A stretch of DNA of 64,000 bases from Phyllostachys edulis. Lineage: Eukaryota > Streptophyta > Magnoliopsida > Poales > Poaceae. The DNA lies in assembly GCA_036346405.1 (NCBI GenBank), contig CM070568.1:32964870-33028869 (forward strand). Direction: 5' to 3'. Positions 32,739 to 45,018 of the stretch are shown here, one piece after another; within the stretch, counting starts at the first letter, position 1; the number at the start of each line of letters is the position of its first letter. A program made the translations under genes and the position numbers. The notes beneath the pieces are model-generated. The model was not told where the DNA came from. It ran no database searches and saw nothing but the letters and a program-made list of their open reading frames with translations.

Positions 32739-35700
32739 ATGAGCCGGGAGGGGCAGAGGTATGGCGGCGGTATCGGGACGCTGTCCCTGGACCTGCTGGG
32801 CCAGGTGCTCGACCGCCTGTGGGAGCCGCGGGACCGCAAGGCGTGCCGCCTCGTCAGCCGCGCCTTCGCGCGCGCCGAGGCCGCGAGCCGCCGCGCGCTG
32901 CGGGTTCTCCGGCGGGAGCCGCTCCTGCGCCTGCTCCGCGCGTTCCCGGCGCTCGAGCGGCTCGACCTCTCCGCGTGCGCGTCGCTAGACGACGCGTCCC
33001 TCGCAGCCGCGGTGGCTGGTGCGGACCTCGGCGGCGCCCGACGGGTCTGCCTGGCGCGGGCCAGCGGTGTGGGGTGGCGCGGGCTGGACGCCGTGGTGGC
33101 CGCTTGCCCCAGGCTGGAGGCGGTCGACCTGTCGCACTGCGTCGGCGCAGGGGATCGCGAGGCCGCGGCGCTGGCCGCCGCGGCTGGGCTGAGGGAGCTA
33201 AGGCTAGACAAGTGCCTAGGCGTCACGGACATGGGCCTCGCCAAGGTAGCCGTGGGGTGCCCCAAGCTGGAGAAGCTGAGCGTCAAGTGGTGCCGCGAGA
33301 TCTCTGACATCGGCGTCGATCTGCTCGCCAAGAAGTGCCGCGAGCTCCGCGGCCTCGACATCTCCTACCTAAAGGTTACTCTTATATGAGCCATTGAACT
33401 GTTCTTTGCTTCATGCAGTGGAAAGATTGCTACTTGTGGCTTGATTCAGTCTAGGACTAGGAAAAATATGCCGTTTAGAGAAAGGTGGAAAAAATTGTAC
33501 TATATGGCGATGAATACAGCGGTAAAGTTGGACATTGATGTTTATATTGATTTTTAACCCGGACAATGTAAGAAAAGTCTTGGGAGCATGGACTTATTTG
33601 GGCGGTTATTCCAGTTTAGAAACTGGTGCATTTTAATGAAAGGTTGCTTCTCGTGATAGTATGGGTCAAATTATTGGAGACAATTTTGGAGGAATGTTGT
33701 TGGAATAGGAAGACATCTTGGGGGCATGCCTTGAATTAGATCTTCCGTTTGTAGGAAAAGTTCAATTTTGGTGCCACATAGCAAAAAGTACATTTGGAAA
33801 GCTAGCGTGCGGTGGTAGGTATTGGTTTGTATAGTAGAAGTTACAAACGTAGGAAAGATATTCCAATATTTTAACCTGGATAAGGTGAAAGTCCTGCGAG
33901 CTGGGACTAGGTTACCTCGGGATATTCTGAATCTGTTTCTGTTGAAACTAAATTCATTTTACAGAGTGCAACTGCAAGTAATGGCAAGGGCTATCTTGGT
34001 GCAATTTGGAATGTGTCTCTTAAAAAACTCAAGAAGGGGAAAGAATACATTAGGAAAAGTTCGATTTTGGGCACAGGTCCATTCTGTTCAGACTGGCATA
34101 TTTCTTGTCATGGAACTGAAATGAACATGATACATTGCATCTTTGTGACATTGTTCAGTAATTAGTTTCAAAAACTGTGACCTGCTACTCTTTGGCATGC
34201 TGCTGGAAAGGGGTGAGGTTGGGTTAAAAAAACCCTAGGTAATCGTGTTGGGCAACTAGGCAGGATAGAGTAGCCCAAGTGTTCTTTTGGTCTTAAACTG
34301 CTGCAGTTTGTCAGAAAAGTTGTATCTTGGGATGGCTAATCATATTATCGGTGACTTCGATGCATTTTAGAGTTATGTTATTGGAATGAGTGGAAAAAGC
34401 TGCATTTTTTTTTTCATATAGTGTTTGTTTAGAAACCCATGCACTATTGCCATGGTTCTGGTAGGAGTGGAAAAGATCGCCCGTTAACAGAAAAATATCA
34501 GAATTTTTTTACACCGCGTGACAAGCTGTACAATAGGACTGTATAGTTTAGTATTTCATCAGCATTTCGTTAGTTCTTGATTTCATTTACTACTGGAATG
34601 AAGTAGGAACAGTATAGACTTTAGAGGGTAGAGCTGTTTGCTTTTCTTGTCGGACATTATCTCGTCATTGGATTGTACCATGCACATCAGCAAATGAGGA
34701 AATTGTGAGTTACTTGGTTATTAGTTTGGTTGCATCTTGGAGAGTTCAAAGTTCAAAAAGTGTTAGTTTCTGCTGATTTGACTATAGGTTGCTGCAAAAG
34801 ATGCATTTCGATTATTAGTAGACTCTTTTGGTTTATTTCTCTGCCCCTTGCTGCCACTTGGTTTGCATCTAATTGGGATCTTTAGAACTTGTGATGTGCT
34901 TCATTTTTCTTTTTCTGTTGCAGGTGAGCAATGAATCCCTTAGATCGATATCCACTCTTGAGAAGCTAGAGGAGTTGGCAATGGTTGGTTGCTCATGTAT
35001 AGATGATGAAGGCCTGGAATTGCTAAGCCGAGGGAGCAATTCACTGCAGGTGATAACTTTTGGGGATAATTATTTTTTAGTCTCTTAATGCACATTATCA
35101 CGTCTTCTACAATCTGAAATCTGAATATTTCAAGTTTCTAGCTTCCAGCAATTGGATGTTGCTTACTCTTGTGAAATTTGTAATTTGGTTACTTATAGAG
35201 TGTGCAACTTCACCAGCAATTGAATGTTTGATTATTCTCTAATACATTCTACATATTGTCTTTCATCGCAGAGTGTTGATGTGTCAAGATGTGATCATGT
35301 GACTTCCCAGGGCTTAGCTTCACTCATACATGGTCACAACTCTCTCCAGAAGCTAAATGCTGCAGATAGTTTGCATGTGAGTTGGTATTCCCAATGTTAC
35401 TTGCTTGTTGCACACATTAGCTATATTTTTAGATAAAAAGATGCCATGTTTTATTATGCAAGAAATAAAATAGTTTTCTAACACACACGTCCAGAGGGAC
35501 TCTGCTTTCATGAAGAATAAATAAATATTCAAAGAGGACAAATACCTGATTGCCGGTGATTGTTAACCTTCTAGTTGAACCTTGTAGGAGATTGGACAGT
35601 GTTTTCTATCCAAGTTGGCAACGCTCAAGGAAACCTTGACTGTGTTGAGACTTGATGGCCTTGAAGTCCCATCCTCTGTCCTTTCAGCTATCGGTGAAGG

Positions 35701-36950
35701 TTGTAACAACTTGGTTGAGTTTGGACTTAGCAAATGCAATGGTGTTACAGATGAAGGCATCTCTTCACTTGTAGCTCGATGCAGCTACCTAAGGACAATT
35801 GATCTCACATGCTGTAATCCCCTCACCGACAATGCCCTTGATTCAATAGCTGACAACTGTAAGATGCTTGAATGCCTCCGGTTGGAATCCTGCTCTTCAA
35901 TAAGCGAGAAAGGACTAGAGAGAATCACAACCTGTTGCCCCGATCTTAAGGAAATAGATCTCACTGACTGTGGAGTGAATGACGCAGGTTTGTGATACCG
36001 CTTATTGCATCTTTGCTCATTTTTCATTCAAGCCCGTCTTTGGATTCGAGCATTGTCATGTAAAATCAACTGTTTTGCAGCATTGCAGCACTTGACTAGG
36101 TGCTCTGAACTGCTGATAGTGAAATTAGGCCTATGCTCTAGTATTTCTGACAAAGGCCTTTCTTTTATAAGTTCAAGCTGTGGAAAGCTCATGGAACTCG
36201 ATCTCTATCGGTAACTCAAATCTTCTTGTTTGTCCCTTATCATCATGACTCCCGGGTCATCTTTCATGTACGAAATTAACCTGTGTTCTATCCTCCTTTC
36301 CACAGCTGCAGCTCTATTACCGATGATGGGTTGGCAGCTTTAGCCAATGGCTGCAAGAAGATTAAGATGCTAAACCTTTGCTACTGCAACAAGATTACTG
36401 ATTGTGGTTTGGGCCACCTAGGCTCTCTAGAGGAGCTCACAAACCTTGAACTGAGGTGCCTGGGCCGTATTACAGGTTTTGGAATTTCCTCAGTTGCCAG
36501 TGGCTGCAAGAGTCTAATAGAGCTGGACTTGAAGCGCTGCTATTCTGTCGATGATGCTGGCCTTTGGGCTCTTGCCCGATATGCTCTAAACCTTAGACAG
36601 GTATTTGCCTGCCAAATTTAGCATCTTTGTTACTTGTTTTGAAGCAGCAGGAACCTTACGAGATAGTCCTTGTTACGCAGCTTACTATATCGTACTGCCA
36701 AGTTACCGGCTTGGGCCTATGCCACCTGCTGAGCTCCCTGAGGTGCCTCCAGGACGTCAAGATGGTGCACCTCTCATGGGTATCCATAGAAGGGTTCGAG
36801 ATGGCGCTCCGAGCGGCCTGCGGGAGGCTGAAGAAGCTCAAGATGCTCAGTGGGTTGAAGGCTGTGCTGTCCCCCGAGCTGCTCCAGATGCTGCAGGCGT
36901 ATGGCTGCCGCATCCGTTGGGTCAACAAGCCTCTCGTCTACAAGTACTGA
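32739..36950 (+). CDS. F-box/LRR-repeat protein (FBL3-like), seven exons, 653 aa
   Basis: Exons are 32739-33374, 34924-35049, 35272-35376, 35588-35987, 36081-36210, 36306-36600 and 36681-36950: 1962 nt with no internal stop, all introns GT-AG. The N-terminal F-box (residues about 12-55; LSLDLLGQVLDRLWEPRDRK, CRLVSRAFARAEAASRRALR) would bind the Skp1/ASK subunit of an SCF ubiquitin ligase. The rest is about 18 cysteine-containing leucine-rich repeats (pattern LxxLxLxxCxxITDxGL, e.g. LELRCLGRITGFGISSVASG) that would hold the substrate. The ending QVTGLGLCHLLSSLRCLQDV ... NKPLVYKY is characteristic of the plant FBL3 family. Exon 1 is very GC-rich and later exons are not, the usual grass gradient. 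Intron 1 is 1.5 kb. The start is the first in-frame ATG. Substrate unknown. Confidence 0.93.
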
Positions 36951-38243
36951 ACTCGCCTTCCTTCCATCCTTCCAAGTTGAGATTGGGCTGTCAATTCTCA
37001 GCCCCAAGATGCCTCTGCATTTCGCCCCGGCGGCGCTCTGCGATTCAACGTGTCCTCTGCTGTCCAATATTCGTACACCGAAGCATCGGTGCAGGGTTTT
37101 TTTTTCTTAATCATTTTACTTGCTCAGGATTGCAATGGAACGCTATACTTTCTGTACGATTTGAGATGAAGGAATCAGAAGAGAGATGATGTCTGTCACT
37201 GCTTCTTTCTTACCTTGATTTCCATCAGTTCACCCAGAGGTCTATGCAGCAGCCAACCGGATACTCGCCTAGTAATTTAGGCGATGTAATTACGACTCGC
37301 CTAACCTTTAACACGTCAAACTTAACCATCTAGCCAAACAACCCGTGCTCTCCAACTTGGCCAATGTGGTCTCGACATGAAAGCTGCTGTGCGATACAGT
37401 TTTTTTTCTCTTGGTTGTCCTTTTACTGCCTACTTAGGATATGTATAACATTTTGTTTATTAGGTTGTCTCTAAAGGTTTTAATTTATCTATAGACAATA
37501 TTAGAGATAACATCTCCAACAATTTATCTATAAAATCGTTCATTTTCGGCACAACTTATCTCTTTACACACTCATCATTTACGATGGTTTGTGTGTCTAG
37601 TTTATCTCTTATATAATAGATGACACATTATCTCTCTTCACATCATCTCTTTAACTAGAATTTTAAATGACATAATAGGTAAAAGACGACTGCGATAGCC
37701 ACTATTAGAGATGGTCTTATTGTCTTATTCTCATCACAGATCCTAATGAAAACATACCTCCACATAAAGAAGTTTTCTTTGGTTCTCTAAAATATTACTC
37801 TGACCACTTATTTCATTGTAAAATATTTACAAAACCTAACAAAATTATATTATTATAGGATTACTTTCCGAGACAAATCTACAATGCTATTTTTATATAT
37901 TCAAAAAGTGATGGTAACCAAAATTTATAATGATCGACGTACCTAAAAAACGACTTCTCTTCCTCTTACACTTGTAAGGAGCGAGTACTAATTTGTGATA
38001 ACGGAGATTGAAAGATGGGTGTACGTGCACATCAAGCGTGTCAGCGACCACAGGACCATCTTGTCTACACCCAGCTTGTGATGAACACGTGGGCACGGGT
38101 TTGAGAGCAGCAACAGCAAAAAGGATTTTAAAAAGAAGATTGACCGGCCGGCCTCCTAGGAAGTTTCGTGATGAATCAGCTCAGTGAAAGTGCTAGGGGT
38201 ACTACATTGAGAGCGGTTAAGCTCCAGCATTATGGATTAGGGT
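36951..38243. other. 3' UTR of the F-box gene and intergenic DNA
   Basis: The first about 240 bp after the stop are probably 3' UTR. The region 37450-37720 (tctctaaaggttttaattta ... actattagagatggtctta) looks like a small AT-rich MITE but its ends are not resolved. No gene seen. Confidence 0.4.
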
Positions 38244-38252
38244 TTTCAACTT
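38244..38252. repeat. 9-bp target duplication (left) of the MULE
   Basis: TTTCAACTT; the right copy at 44793-44801 is TTTAAACTT (8 of 9). Confidence 0.7.
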
Positions 38253-38430
38253 GGAATAAGTTCAGTTTACTTTTTTCAACTATCAAAAAAGTCTAGTTTA
38301 CCTTTTGAACTATAAAACCGGTTATTTAACCCCGAAACTTGCAAAATCTAGTCAATTAACACCTCACAGCGGTTTGAGTGGGTGGTTTTGCACACGTGAC
38401 CTCTCATTTGTCCAAGTCAGCATACATACG
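38253..38430 (+). repeat. MULE left terminal inverted repeat
   Basis: Pairs with 44615-44792. It includes ggttatttaacccc and aattaacacctcacagc, both found inverted at the right end. Confidence 0.85.
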
Positions 38431-39499
38431 TCCAGTCATCTCCTTACATCCTATTTCTTCTTCATCTCTAACTTCTTCTCCATGGAGCTCCTTCGGCTCA
38501 GGCAGAGATGGCGACGTCGACGAGAATCCTCATGCACTCGATCTCGAGGTCGCGCGTAGCCTCGGCGCCATTTCTTCCACCGCCGCCTCCTCTCCTTTGC
38601 TGGCGTCCGCTGCTTCGTACATCCCCACCAGCCTATCCAGAGCCACCGCCACCAAGGAGGAGCTCACCCTCTCCCTCCGGTTTCGTGGTGATTCCCTAAG
38701 GAGGAGCTCACCATCAACGACAACACCGCCGTCCTCGACCGCTTTGGCACCGGCGACCAGTCGCGGGGCAGAGAAGCCGCGCTGCTATCCTTGTTCTCCT
38801 TCTTCACCTTGGGCATGGCGTTGTCGTGGGGTGCGAAGCTAGGGGGAACGGAGGGGGCGAGATGGAGGAGTGCATGGATGTCGAACCCGGGAACGAAGGA
38901 TCCCGAATCCTTTGTGTTCATACACTAGTCCAGGATTTCCAGTGTACACAGTCAAAAATGATATCACAAACATATCGCGCATTCAATTAATAACAATAAT
39001 AATTCAGGCCTGAGGCCAAATAAATAAATAAATAACACAACGGATGCAAAAGCAGTAGTGATAGGCCAAATGATCCGCCACAGGCAATCGTCTGGGGAGC
39101 GTAGCCTAAGCATCGGTGTCTCGCGTCCCGTAGAAGTCTTCTCTGAATAAAGATATTCACAGAAGTGAGCACAACTACTGTGCTCGCAAGTTACACCCAA
39201 TATTGAGTTATGATACATGCATAAGGTAAACAAATGATATTGACAGGGTTGATTTGCATAAAACAGCATTTTCAATTTAAATACCAATATTAATTTTCAA
39301 GGCCATTTTTATACTATATCTAAAATCAGGTTTTAAATGACAGTTTTATAGTGTGGATAACCTCTATTTTTGAATGGTGAAGGATACCCTCCTATCACAT
39401 GGCTAACCACCCAATTTTACCACAAGATTGACCATCCTGAAATCATCTGTTGAAATCATTTTAAAAACCAAAAACAAATCTAACTCAAAGTGGCTTTGA

Positions 39500-39554
39500 T
39501 AGTATATCCATGACCGCGGACACGACTATTCGAATAGTTTCTACTCTGCAGAGT
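39500..39554 (-). promoter_or_regulatory. Shared LTR palindrome module, split by an insertion
   Basis: CTATTCGAATAG (39528-39539), then CTCTGCAGAG (39544-39553). The module resumes at 41546 (agagtttgtacagctttacc) after the solo LTR. Confidence 0.65.
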
Positions 39555-39831
39555 TGAAAGCATCTAGGCCCCTAAAAATTATTTTGGTAATTAATGATAA
39601 TATGTGAATATAGGATTAACGTGTTTATTGAGTATTTACAAGGTTAAATCCCATTGGTGGATATATTGACGTAAAGTTGTATGCAAATGGACTTCATGAA
39701 GATCTTTTGGCTCAAAGACAAGGTACAAGTAGTCTAGGTTCCCTTTTATATTTTACCGGTTTTAGGAGTTTTGGTTGGAAGACCGGATTATATGATAAAT
39801 GCCGTACTATTAAGAGGGATCATGGCTAGTA

Positions 39832-40086
39832 CTCCCTCCGTTTTTAAATACATGACGTTTGACCAAGCGTGCAGTCAAACTTATATAACTTTGACCATTA
39901 CTTTTCATATGATTTTGATAGTAAAAATTACAAAATTATTATATTATGAAAATATTTATCATGACAAATCTAATGATACTATCCACTCATGATCAATCTA
40001 AATAGTTTTTCATATATTATTAGTCAAAATTAGATAAGTTTGACTGCACGTTTGGTCAAACGTCATATATTTAAAAACGGAGGGAG
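39832..40086. mobile_element. Stowaway MITE (255 bp)
   Basis: Starts CTCCCTCCGTTTTTAAATA and ends TATTTAAAAACGGAGGGAG, perfect terminal inverted repeats flanked by TA (39830-39831 and 40087-40088). The inner gtttgaccaagcg/gtttggtcaaac sequences also pair. No coding capacity; Tc1/mariner-mobilised family. Confidence 0.93.
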
Positions 40087-40897
40087 TAGTTTGATAGCAT
40101 TTTCTTGTGCCATATGGATCAATTTAGGATCATGCATGCATTTGAATTTAAACTTGAAATTGAATTGAAAAGTATTAAGTGCTTACATCCAAAATCGGTA
40201 GTCTGCTTGATTATAATTAACGGTCGTGCAATGCTTGCTGATATGACCGGACTTTACTTGGCGGTAATCCAGTATTTTGAAGAACGACCAATCCCGAGTG
40301 CTCAAAGCGGAACGGCCATCGGCCGCTGAGCGGTCGCATCGCATGGCGATCTTCCGAATTTTAGTTGGCGGTTCAAGAAAACCAGAAGCGATGCAATTCG
40401 CCTCAGAATCTCTCATGGAAATCGGTCATACCGCCCATGACAATCGGTCGTACCAATGTGCGGTCGTACCGAAATTTGTGAGGCGGTTCAATAAAAACAG
40501 AACAAGTGTAAATCTGCTCAAAAACTCTTTCTGGAAATCGGACGTTCCGCACTTAGGAACGGTTGTACCGCGATGCGGTCATTCCGTTTTTTACATGGCG
40601 GTATGAAAATTCCAGAACGCTTGTAATCTTCAAGCAAATTGTGAAACCCTACTTTCGGTCGTACCGCTCATTGAAACGGAACGACCGGGGCAAATCGGAC
40701 GTACCGCTCGTTAGCCTGCGGTTGTTCCGACTGGGTTGCCCAACGGCTAGTTTGTTTATTTTTAGTATCTGTTCTAGCCGTTGGTCGTGCTTTCGATCGA
40801 AGTCTTGGTCGTCTTAGCTTCGATAGCTTCTTGATCGTTCGATTTTATTTGAAGAGTTGGGGTTTGGTCCCCAGCGGTCATAATTATTGGTGGGGGT

Positions 40898-40905
40898 TAT
40901 AAATA
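40898..40905 (+). promoter_or_regulatory. TATA box of the copia-type solo LTR
   Basis: TATAAATA within ggttataaatacccc. Confidence 0.6.
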
Positions 40906-43224
40906 CCCCCCCAACTGCTCTTGTATAGGCTGCTAGTGCCCATTTTAACATCTATAGAGCCTTGAGAGCTTTGTGTATTCACTTAACACTCAAAACATTC
41001 TTGTGCATTCATTGTGAACTTGTTGAGATACATTCAAGTGCATTCATACTCCTAGTTGATCCATTTGCACTTGAGTGTCGTCAAGTGAAGACCGTTGGTC
41101 TATTACTCTTGGAGTGTTGCTGCACTCCTAGACGGTTTGGTGGTGGAGCACGGTGATCTCTTCAAAGAAGATTGTGAAGAGGCCCGGTGCAAGCTTGTGA
41201 GTGGTTCGGTGTTCACCATCTTCGGAGCGGAGGAAGAACAACCATAGTGAATCGAGGGAAGGCTTAATTCGTGGAACCGGCTTGAGGTGTCAAGCTTCCT
41301 CAACGTGGACTAGTGAAGACTGGCAAGTCTTCGATACCACGGGAAAAACATCGTCGTGTCCTTGTGGTTATTTCTAGTCTTTAATTTCCGCATTTATATT
41401 TCTAGCTTGTTTATTGCGATTGAATTGATTAGCTAGAAGTATAACTTGTTTAGACTAAGTTATTAATTGGCTAAAATTGTTAAATTGTTAAAATTTTAAA
41501 AACATCCTATTCACCCCCCTCTAGTCGGTTATGCTTGATCCTACAAGAGTTTGTACAGCTTTACCCATACGAGATAACTTGCTCATAATGTCGGTCACTT
41601 CACATTTCCGAAGGCATGTGACTGAGCAGTTATCATGAGGCCTTTACAAAGCTCTGTCTTAATGTACTTATGCCTGCTAAGATTTCACTTCCATTGGACT
41701 AACCGTCCTCCAGAAGCCCCATGTTGCGCCAGGTGGGACTACTATCTAACCGACACCCACTCCATCAACATGGCACAAATAACACTAGGACATCACAAAT
41801 TATTTAGCCAAATCTTGCCCATACAGCACATGTGGTGGTACGCTAAGGCATAGCAAAGGAACGCTCAAAGGTCGGTCCTTAATTGACTAGGGCAACTTTC
41901 AAAACAAACCCTGGGTCTTAATCTTAACCAGATTAAGCCCGTGCATAAACCTGCACCCACCATTCATCCATTTCTCCCCAGTCCAAACCATTTTTTATTT
42001 TATTTTACTTAAAACCACCTTTACAAATTCTCTATGGTAAAACAATACCATAGATTCAAATTTAAACCAACTTGAAATGATTTGGCTAAATCCTCCCAAA
42101 AAAATCATAATCATGGTCTAAGCATTGGCTAAGCATGTGATTATTCCAATATCATTTTATCTAATGGTGACAAGGACAAGACATTCAATATTCAAATTGA
42201 CCATGCAATAGGAATTGGCATAACTAAGCATTTAAACTGGGAAGTAAAATAATTGGATAAAAGTATGTATGCAATAATAATTTAAAACTGAATTAAATAA
42301 CTTTAAAATACTGGGAGCAATATGGTCAATGGTATAACTTGCCTTCATTGAAGTCTTGGAATTCTAAGTCCTCGGAAGGATCGTACTCTCCGGAATCGTC
42401 GAAGTCTAAACGCGAAAATACGACAAATCAATTGAAATTCAAATAAATTCAAAAAAAACAATTCAAACTAACTCCAAATCAAATAATTGTATTTTATTTA
42501 GCTAGGTAATGACTTTTTACAAATTTAGAAATTTGAATCACCCAATTTGGAGTTTGGATGCAAAAGATATGGATTTTAGAAGTTTAATCCTAAATCTGCA
42601 TTTTAAAAGAATTTCCCGAATTACTTTTCTAAAGGAAAATCCATTTATTGTGCAAGGGCGATGTGAGCCACAGGGTTTTGGGATTTTAAAAAATAAAATA
42701 GTTTTCTGACACGTGGGCCCCACCTGTCATAGACACGGGCCATATGGACGAAGTCCACGGGCTTTGGCTCTGGGGAGCTGTGGGAGACGTGGCGCCACGT
42801 CAGATCCATGTCGGATCGAGCCGATCTTGATGTCGTGGTAGTCTTGGCGTGGCGTGCCACGTTAGTACAACGGCGCCGACGTCGGACCAAGGGTCCTGCT
42901 ATCTTCAGCGGCGGGTGGCGAAGGTACAAGAAGAGAGAAGGGGACGAGGTGAGTACGAAGCGCTCACCCACTCGACGACAAGGGGATGAAGACGACCGGC
43001 GGTGAGGACAAGGCGGCGACGAGGTTGTGGTGGACGGCGAAGTGCGCGCACCGGCTCGGCGTCGATGTGGCGAAGCTGTTGGTGGCGGTGGCGAGGACGC
43101 GGCGTCGACGGTGGCGGCGCTAAAGCGGTGGAAACTTGCGGCCGGCGACGAGATCTCCGACTGGCGGGCTCACGGGGAGAGAGAGAGTGAATGAGAAATG
43201 GTGAGTCGAAGAGGCTACGGTGCT

Positions 43225-43236
43225 CCCTTTATAGGG
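43225..43236 (-). promoter_or_regulatory. TATA box of a gypsy LTR
   Basis: CCCTATAAAGGG followed by AGCACCG on the minus strand, as at 31421. Confidence 0.55.
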
Positions 43237-44264
43237 GGGGGTCACCGGTCTTGGCGTGGGGGTAGTGGGCGTGGCGGCGGTGGTTTCGGTGATCATCGCC
43301 CACTCGCGGAGAAGGGGGAAGAGAACGTGGGGGTTGGGCGGAGGTGGGCGCGGGTCTCACGCGCACGCTCGCGGGAGACGTGGGCAGTTGGAGGCGCGTC
43401 CGTTGCGAGCTCCGGTGTGGCGTAAATGGCGGCGGGGTCGGGCTCGTCCGCGTGAGGAAGACAACGGTGGATATGAAGGGGTGCGGGCCCACATGGCAGC
43501 GAAGGAAGAGCAACTGGCGGGTGGGGCCGAGTGGAGAGAGAGGGGATGCAGGCGATATGGGCCGGCTTGGGCCGCGTGGAGAAAAGAAGTTGGGCCGCAC
43601 AGTGAAGGATTTGGCCCAAAGGCAGTTAGGGTTTTTTAATTGATTTGCTAATTTAAATAATAAGATTAATTCAAAAAGGCTTTAGAAAATAGCAAATAAA
43701 TTCAAAAAATTCTAGAAAAATTCACAGAAATCCCTAGAATTCTTTTGGACTTAAATAAAATAATTCCAGCTTAAGTTGGTAATAGGTTTTGAAATTAAAT
43801 TTATTTTGGCTTTAAATTAATTAGGGAAAAGCTTTTTTTAAATTCCAGAAATTCATTAAGTTTTTATTTTTCAACTTTAATTAAAATAAAACTTCGAAAA
43901 CTTTAATAAATTTTAGTTTTGACTGTTAAAACTTCAGAAATTCAAATAAAGCAATAAAACACTTTCAAATTTTAGAAAATCCAATAAAATAATAATTGTA
44001 TTAACTTTTAATTTAGTAACATAACTTTGAAATCATTAGAGTGGGGCGTCGGCGAGCGCGAGATCGGTGGCGCGGCAACATGGGCCCTTGGACTCGGAGC
44101 GCTCGGCCCTGATGCGCTTCTTGAGATGCCCACCTTGCTTGTCGGCATGGGCCGCTGCGCCCGACCTCCTCATTGCGCTCACCGTTGAGTCACCACACTT
44201 GTCGTCGGCGCACCTGCCGTGGCGCGGCCAAGCCACTCGCAACCGCACCCAAGCTCATCGCCGA

Positions 44265-44470
44265 GACCAAGGTGGAATGGGGAGGACAGATCTAGGAGGA
44301 GTCGGGTGGTGGGGGAGGAGGCGATGGAGGGGGAAGGAGGCGGCGGAGGGAGACCAAGGTGGAGTGGGGAGGCCAGATCTAGGAGGAGTTGGGTGGTGGG
44401 GAAGGAGGCAACGGAGGGGGAAGGAGGCCGCGAAGGGAGACCAAGGTGGAGAGGGGAGGAGGCCGCACAG
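44265..44470. repeat. 87-bp tandem repeat in the MULE interior
   Basis: gaccaaggtgga starts units at 44265, 44352 and 44439 (third unit partial), an exact 87-bp period, which keeps reading frame. Confidence 0.85.
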
Positions 44471-44614
44471 GGAGGGGAGTTGAGGAAGGCGCCAGTGCCA
44501 TTTTTGCGGTGAGGGTGGGCGCCGGTAAGGAGGGATAGAGCGTGGGAGAAATAGAGAGAGAGATGGAGAAGAAGAAAGTCCACGCTGTCCACCACACACA
44601 TGCTGATTTGGATG

Positions 44615-44792
44615 ACACATATATGCTGATTTGGACAAAACCGGCCACGTGTGCAAAACCACCCACTCAAACTGCTGTGAGGTGTTAATTGACCGGATTT
44701 CGCAAATTTAGGGGGTTAAATAACCGGTTTTGTAGTTTATAGGGTAAACCAGATTTTTTTAATAGTTGAAAGGAGTAAACTGGACTTATTCC
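44615..44792 (-). repeat. MULE right terminal inverted repeat
   Basis: Reverse complement of 38253-38430 at about 85% by eye. Confidence 0.85.
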
Positions 44793-44930
44793 TTTAAACT
44801 TTTACTCGATGTTGTGCTCCACTGGAGACTGGACAACTGGTTTGGTTTACCACCTCTAATTTAGAATGGATGTTTTTTTCCTTTTCTTTTTTTCTTTCAC
44901 TATGTCATGGTCTTCAATATAAGTACAATG

Positions 44931-44931
<1 letters not shown>

Positions 44932-45016
<85 letters not shown>
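44932..45016. repeat. Compound microsatellite (TA)n(GA)n
   Basis: About 27 TA repeats (44932-44985) run directly into about 16 GA repeats. Confidence 0.95.

Positions 45017-45018
<2 letters not shown>

Larger units (their letters stand above)
39555..41545 (+). mobile_element. Solo LTR, copia (Sirevirus-like) type, with many palindromes
   Basis: 1991 bp from TGAAAGCATCTAGGCCCCT to ...CTTGATCCTACA, flanked by the perfect 5-bp duplication AGAGT (39550-39554 and 41546-41550). TATA box TATAAATA at 40898-40905. Between 40270 and 40740 the motif CGGTCGTACCG and variants occur at least eight times. A Stowaway MITE lies at 39832-40086. Family assignment rests on the terminal sequence and palindrome content only. 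Confidence 0.85.
38879..44038 (-). mobile_element. Ty3-gypsy-type LTR inside the MULE
   Basis: The plus-strand edge TGTCGAACCCGGGAACGAAG matches the solo LTR at 54357, and the two stay collinear: module at 39544, ccaggtgggactac block at 41728, GC-rich promoter zone at 42700-43600, AT-rich end. Net length without the nested LTR is about 3.2 kb. The right border is uncertain: the sequence diverges from the 54357 copy near 43830 and no target duplication was found. Confidence 0.75.
38253..44792. mobile_element. Mutator-like element with long TIRs, possible Pack-MULE
   Basis: Inverted repeats of about 180 bp (38253-38430 and 44615-44792) start GGAATAAGTYCAGTTTACT and match at roughly 85% by eye, with a near-perfect 9-bp duplication outside. 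Without the LTR nested at 38879-44038 the element would be about 1.4 kb. Its interior (38480-38878 and 44039-44560) is GC-rich and gene-like, with no transposase, as in Pack-MULEs that carry host fragments. No captured gene could be named. Confidence 0.8.

Noticed and set aside
32327..33361. 344-codon open frame on the minus strand opposite F-box exon 1
   Set aside because: The exon is extremely GC-rich, which removes stops on the opposite strand. The peptide is low-complexity Ser/Arg/Pro and the plus-strand frame has a clear F-box.
42800..43640. Several GC-rich open frames read as genes
   Set aside because: They lie in the promoter/leader zone of a gypsy LTR; the equivalent zone at 56390-57300 is also open but does not conserve the peptide.
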